Shown piece after piece: positions 61,799 through 64,000 of a stretch of DNA of 64,000 bases. Position 1 is the stretch's first letter; each line of letters opens with the position of its first letter. The position numbers were made by a program, and so were the translations under genes. The notes under the pieces were generated by a model. That model was not told the DNA's origin, ran no database searches, and saw only the letters and a list, made by a program, of their open reading frames with translations. Source of the DNA: Chloroflexota bacterium (GTDB lineage Bacteria > Chloroflexota > Anaerolineae > Anaerolineales > UBA4823); the NCBI GenBank assembly GCA_029782365.1, contig JAKOUW010000160.1:345198-409197 (forward strand), read 5' to 3'.

Positions 61799-63568
61799 AT
61801 GTACCGGACACATACTTGCGGGGAACTGCGCTTGAGCCATGAAGGCCAGAAAATTGTGCTGGCGGGTTGGGTGCACCGCCGTCGAGATCATGGCGGTGTG
61901 ACATTCATCGATTTGCGCGATCGTTACGGGCTTGTGCAAATCGTTGCCAGCTCCGAAACATCTCCAGAAGCCCACAAGCAGATGGCTGATGCGCGCATGG
62001 AGTGGGTTTTAAGGGTCGAAGGCGTGGTGAACAAGCGTCCTGCAGGTATGGAAAACCCCAATATGGCTACTGGCGATATCGAAGTTGAAATACAAAAGGT
62101 GGAAGTGCTCAATCCATGCAAAACATTGCCCTTCTTGATTAATAAAGAAGAAGAAGTGGAAGAAGCTCAACGGTTGAAATACCGGTATCTAGACTTACGG
62201 CACGAGCGGTTACAGAACAACCTGATTTTACGGCACCGGGTAGTCAAATTCATGCGTGATTTTCTGGATGTCAAAGGATTTATAGAAGTAGAAACTCCAA
62301 TTCTCTTCAAGACGACCCCGGAAGGCGCCAGAGATTACCTGGTGCCTTCGCGAATTCATCCCGGGCACTTCTATGCTTTGCCTCAATCGCCACAACAATT
62401 GAAGCAATTGCTTATGGTATCCGGCATGGATCGCTATTTCCAAATCGCGCGCTGTTTTCGCGATGAAGATTTACGCGGTGACCGACAGCCAGAGTTCACA
62501 CAGTTGGACCTGGAAATGTCATTTGTGGTGCGCGATGATGTGTTGGCCCTGGTTGAAGAACTCTATACAGCTATGCTGCCCGTGGTAGCGCCGCACAAGC
62601 ATCTGTTGTCCAGCCCATGGCTTAAGTTGAGTCACCATGAAGCCGTGGAACGATTTGGTTCTGATAAACCTGATCTACGCTTTGGGATGGAACTGCACAA
62701 TGTTGGCGATATTTTTGTTTCCAGCGAGTTTATGGTGTTCAAATCGACGCTGCAAAGCGGCGGGGTGATCAAATGCCTGGTGGTTGAGGGCTGTGCAAAT
62801 TACACCCGAAAAGAGGTGGATGACCTGACAACCTTTGCCAAGGAGCAAGGTGGAAGAGGCCTGGCAACCCTGGCGCTGACAGCCGAAGGCGTAAAGGGCA
62901 CTGCCCAAAAATTTATCCGAGCTGAAGAAGTCGCTGCCTTGCAGCAGCGCACAGGCGCTCGCGAAGGCGACCTGGTATTGTTTGTTGCTGACCAACGCCC
63001 CGTGGTCAATAAAGTGCTAGGTGCACTGCGTTTGCTGTTCCGAGACCGCTTGAATCTGGTGGATAAGGATGTGATGGCATTTGCGTGGGTTGTTGACTTT
63101 CCAATGTTTTCCTGGTCGGAAGAGGAGAAACGATGGGATGCTGAGCACCATCCATTTACTATGCCCCAAATGAGCGATCTGGACAAATTCGACACAGACC
63201 CGGGTTCGATCCTGTCGGATGCGTATGATATGGTGTGCAACGGGTATGAGATGGCTTCAGGCTCGATCCGTATTCACCGGAGGGATATCCAGCAAAAAGT
63301 ATTCCAACTTTTGGGGCTGAGTGACGAAGAAATCCAGTTGAAATTCGGTCACATGCTGGAAGCATTTGAATATGGCGCGCCGCCGCATGGTGGGATGGCG
63401 CCCGGGGTGGACCGTCTAATCATGCTGCTGGCAGATGAACCGAATATACGCGAGGTAATCGCGTTCCCCAAAAACCAGGCAGCGCGAGACTTAATGGCAG
63501 ACTGCCCATCTGTTCCGCAGGCGAAGCAGCTTAAAGAACTGCATATAAAAGCAGACATTTCAAATTAA
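61799..63568 (+). CDS. aspS: Aspartyl-tRNA synthetase
   Basis: A 589-residue bacterial-type class IIb synthetase. The N-terminal OB-fold anticodon-binding domain (about 1-105) is followed by motif 2 ([24 protein letters not shown]), the bacterial GAD insertion (about 300-410) and motif 3 ([17 protein letters not shown]). GGAGG lies upstream of ATG 61799. Whether it is Asp-specific or also charges tRNA-Asn cannot be settled from the sequence alone. Confidence 0.96.
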   Translation: MYRTHTCGELRLSHEGQKIVLAGWVHRRRDHGGVTFIDLRDRYGLVQIVASSETSPEAHKQMADARMEWVLRVEGVVNKRPAGMENPNMATGDIEVEIQKVEVLNPCKTLPFLINKEEEVEEAQRLKYRYLDLRHERLQNNLILRHRVVKFMRDFLDVKGFIEVETPILFKTTPEGARDYLVPSRIHPGHFYALPQSPQQLKQLLMVSGMDRYFQIARCFRDEDLRGDRQPEFTQLDLEMSFVVRDDVLALVEELYTAMLPVVAPHKHLLSSPWLKLSHHEAVERFGSDKPDLRFGMELHNVGDIFVSSEFMVFKSTLQSGGVIKCLVVEGCANYTRKEVDDLTTFAKEQGGRGLATLALTAEGVKGTAQKFIRAEEVAALQQRTGAREGDLVLFVADQRPVVNKVLGALRLLFRDRLNLVDKDVMAFAWVVDFPMFSWSEEEKRWDAEHHPFTMPQMSDLDKFDTDPGSILSDAYDMVCNGYEMASGSIRIHRRDIQQKVFQLLGLSDEEIQLKFGHMLEAFEYGAPPHGGMAPGVDRLIMLLADEPNIREVIAFPKNQAARDLMADCPSVPQAKQLKELHIKADISN

Positions 63569-63620
63569 GACGTTCGAATCACTCTACTCATGGGTTTAGA
63601 ATTGTGGTATAAGTTAAATA

Positions 63621-63787
63621 CCCTTCTATGTGCGTGATGCTGCAACCCCGTTTTGAGCCAACACACATAAAACGGGTTCCAATCTTCAGGGCATGACGCG
63701 ATAGGCTACGGCCAAGGCGGAGTGCACCAGGAGGAACCCTACCTGCGAAGGCAGGTTCAAAACTCTACAGCACACGGCATAGCGGGG
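63621..63787 (+). ncRNA. ssrS: 6S RNA-like transcript
   Basis: No ORF is present, but the segment folds like 6S RNA. The 5' part (TCTATGTGCGTGATGCTG, about 63625) is complementary to the 3' part (CAGCACACGGCATAG, 63768-63782), forming a closing stem. Inside, GGGTTCC (63675) pairs with GGAACCC (63733), and a small ACCTGC-GAAG-GCAGGT hairpin (63741-63756) sits in the 3' side of the central bubble. A TATAAG -10 lies at 63608-63613. A 6S gene beside aspS also occurs in Bacillus subtilis. Ends are approximate. Confidence 0.7.
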
Positions 63788-63798
63788 TCTGTTATACA

Positions 63799-63833
63799 GG
63801 GGGCTGTCTAGAAAGGACAGCTAGACAGCCCCC
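63799..63833. repeat. 13-bp inverted repeat at the insertion-sequence end
   Basis: GGGGGCTGTCTAG and CTAGACAGCCCCC pair perfectly around a 9-base loop. It probably includes the IS terminal inverted repeat and may also terminate the 6S-like RNA. Confidence 0.65.
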
Positions 63834-63880
63834 AAAATGCCCAAAAAGGCAAAAATAGCGAAAGACAAAAAAAGTGGTGG

Positions 63881-64000
63881 CTAAAGAGCTGCCACTTTTC
63901 GCAAATTATGGGCGATGCAGATCAAACCCCATTCGGTTTTCACCTTTTCTAACCCCCGCAAACTGAACCTGCGGAAGTGCATATTGTGTTTGACCTGGCC
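63881..64000 (-). CDS. Transposase C-terminus (DDE, IS1182-like; partial)
   Basis: Thirty-nine codons of the C-terminus are visible up to TAG at 63883-63881. The segments FRRFSLRGLEKVKTEWGLI and CIAHNLRKVA are the conserved end of IS1182/IS5-type DDE transposases. The start lies outside the window, so completeness of the gene is unknown. Confidence 0.75.
   Translation of the reverse strand, partial: GQVKHNMHFRRFSLRGLEKVKTEWGLICIAHNLRKVAAL

Larger units (their letters stand above)
63799..64000 (-). mobile_element. Partial insertion sequence, IS1182-like, running off the window
   Basis: The segment holds the GGGGGCTGTC-type terminal repeat followed by the 3' end of a transposase gene on the minus strand. 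The rest of the element lies beyond the window, so its length, other end and target duplication cannot be seen. Confidence 0.65.

Overview
The window looks like chromosomal DNA of a respiring, menaquinone-using bacterium, most likely Chloroflexota (class Anaerolineae). That placement is an impression from protein style, Gram-positive-like promoters and riboswitch, and exported cytochromes carrying single membrane anchors; it could not be tested here. The coding density is high. No CRISPR array and no tRNA or rRNA gene was found.

Layout. 1-8.7 kb (+): the end of mutS, a TetR regulator and a menaquinone operon menF-menD-menB-menE-menH. 8.7-9.7 kb (-): DAHP synthase, the shikimate entry enzyme. 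9.9-13 kb (+): a regulatory cassette (roadblock/LC7, V4R, receiver plus degenerate GGDEF) and an MFS transporter. 13-23 kb (mostly -): rsmA, a G5/3D cell-wall protein, acyl-CoA dehydrogenase, acyl-CoA synthetase, a CruF-like carotenoid protein, a DUF4173 membrane protein, and a TetR/epimerase pair. One small + strand gene sits here behind an SOS-type box. 23-32 kb: a 22-heme repeat cytochrome, a pentaheme membrane protein, a haem-binding protein, a ferric-reductase-like membrane protein, ApbE, small secreted proteins, HtrA and two glycine-rich membrane paralogues. Three promoters here share one direct-repeat element. 32-36 kb (-): tandem glycine riboswitch and gcvH-gcvPA-gcvPB. 36-39 kb (-): DUF4870, YwiC-like, oligoendopeptidase F. 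39.3-41.9 kb (+): metY-metA behind an attenuator-like leader.

41.9-61.6 kb (-) is the most striking region, a respiratory island. It holds a decaheme lipoprotein, two tandem modules of nonaheme cytochrome plus diheme-type cytochrome b, an NrfD/FeS/octaheme module, an octaheme lipoprotein on a collagen-like stalk, a NapC-like multiheme protein with unusual haem motifs, and a Rieske/cytochrome b6/subunit IV complex whose subunit IV is fused to seven haem c sites. It is preceded by a sensor kinase with two haem c motifs and its NarL-type response regulator. Over 23-62 kb I count about 91 c-type haem motifs.

61.6-64 kb (+): aspS with a hairpin-rich leader, a 6S-RNA-like gene directly after aspS, and the end of an IS1182-like insertion sequence running off the window.

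How it may fit together (inference): the men operon makes menaquinone. Menaquinol is oxidised by several parallel membrane modules (CbcL-like b/c, NrfD-FeS, NapC-like, Rieske-b6-c7), which pass electrons to surface multihaem proteins. The haem-bearing kinase could tune this to extracytoplasmic redox state.
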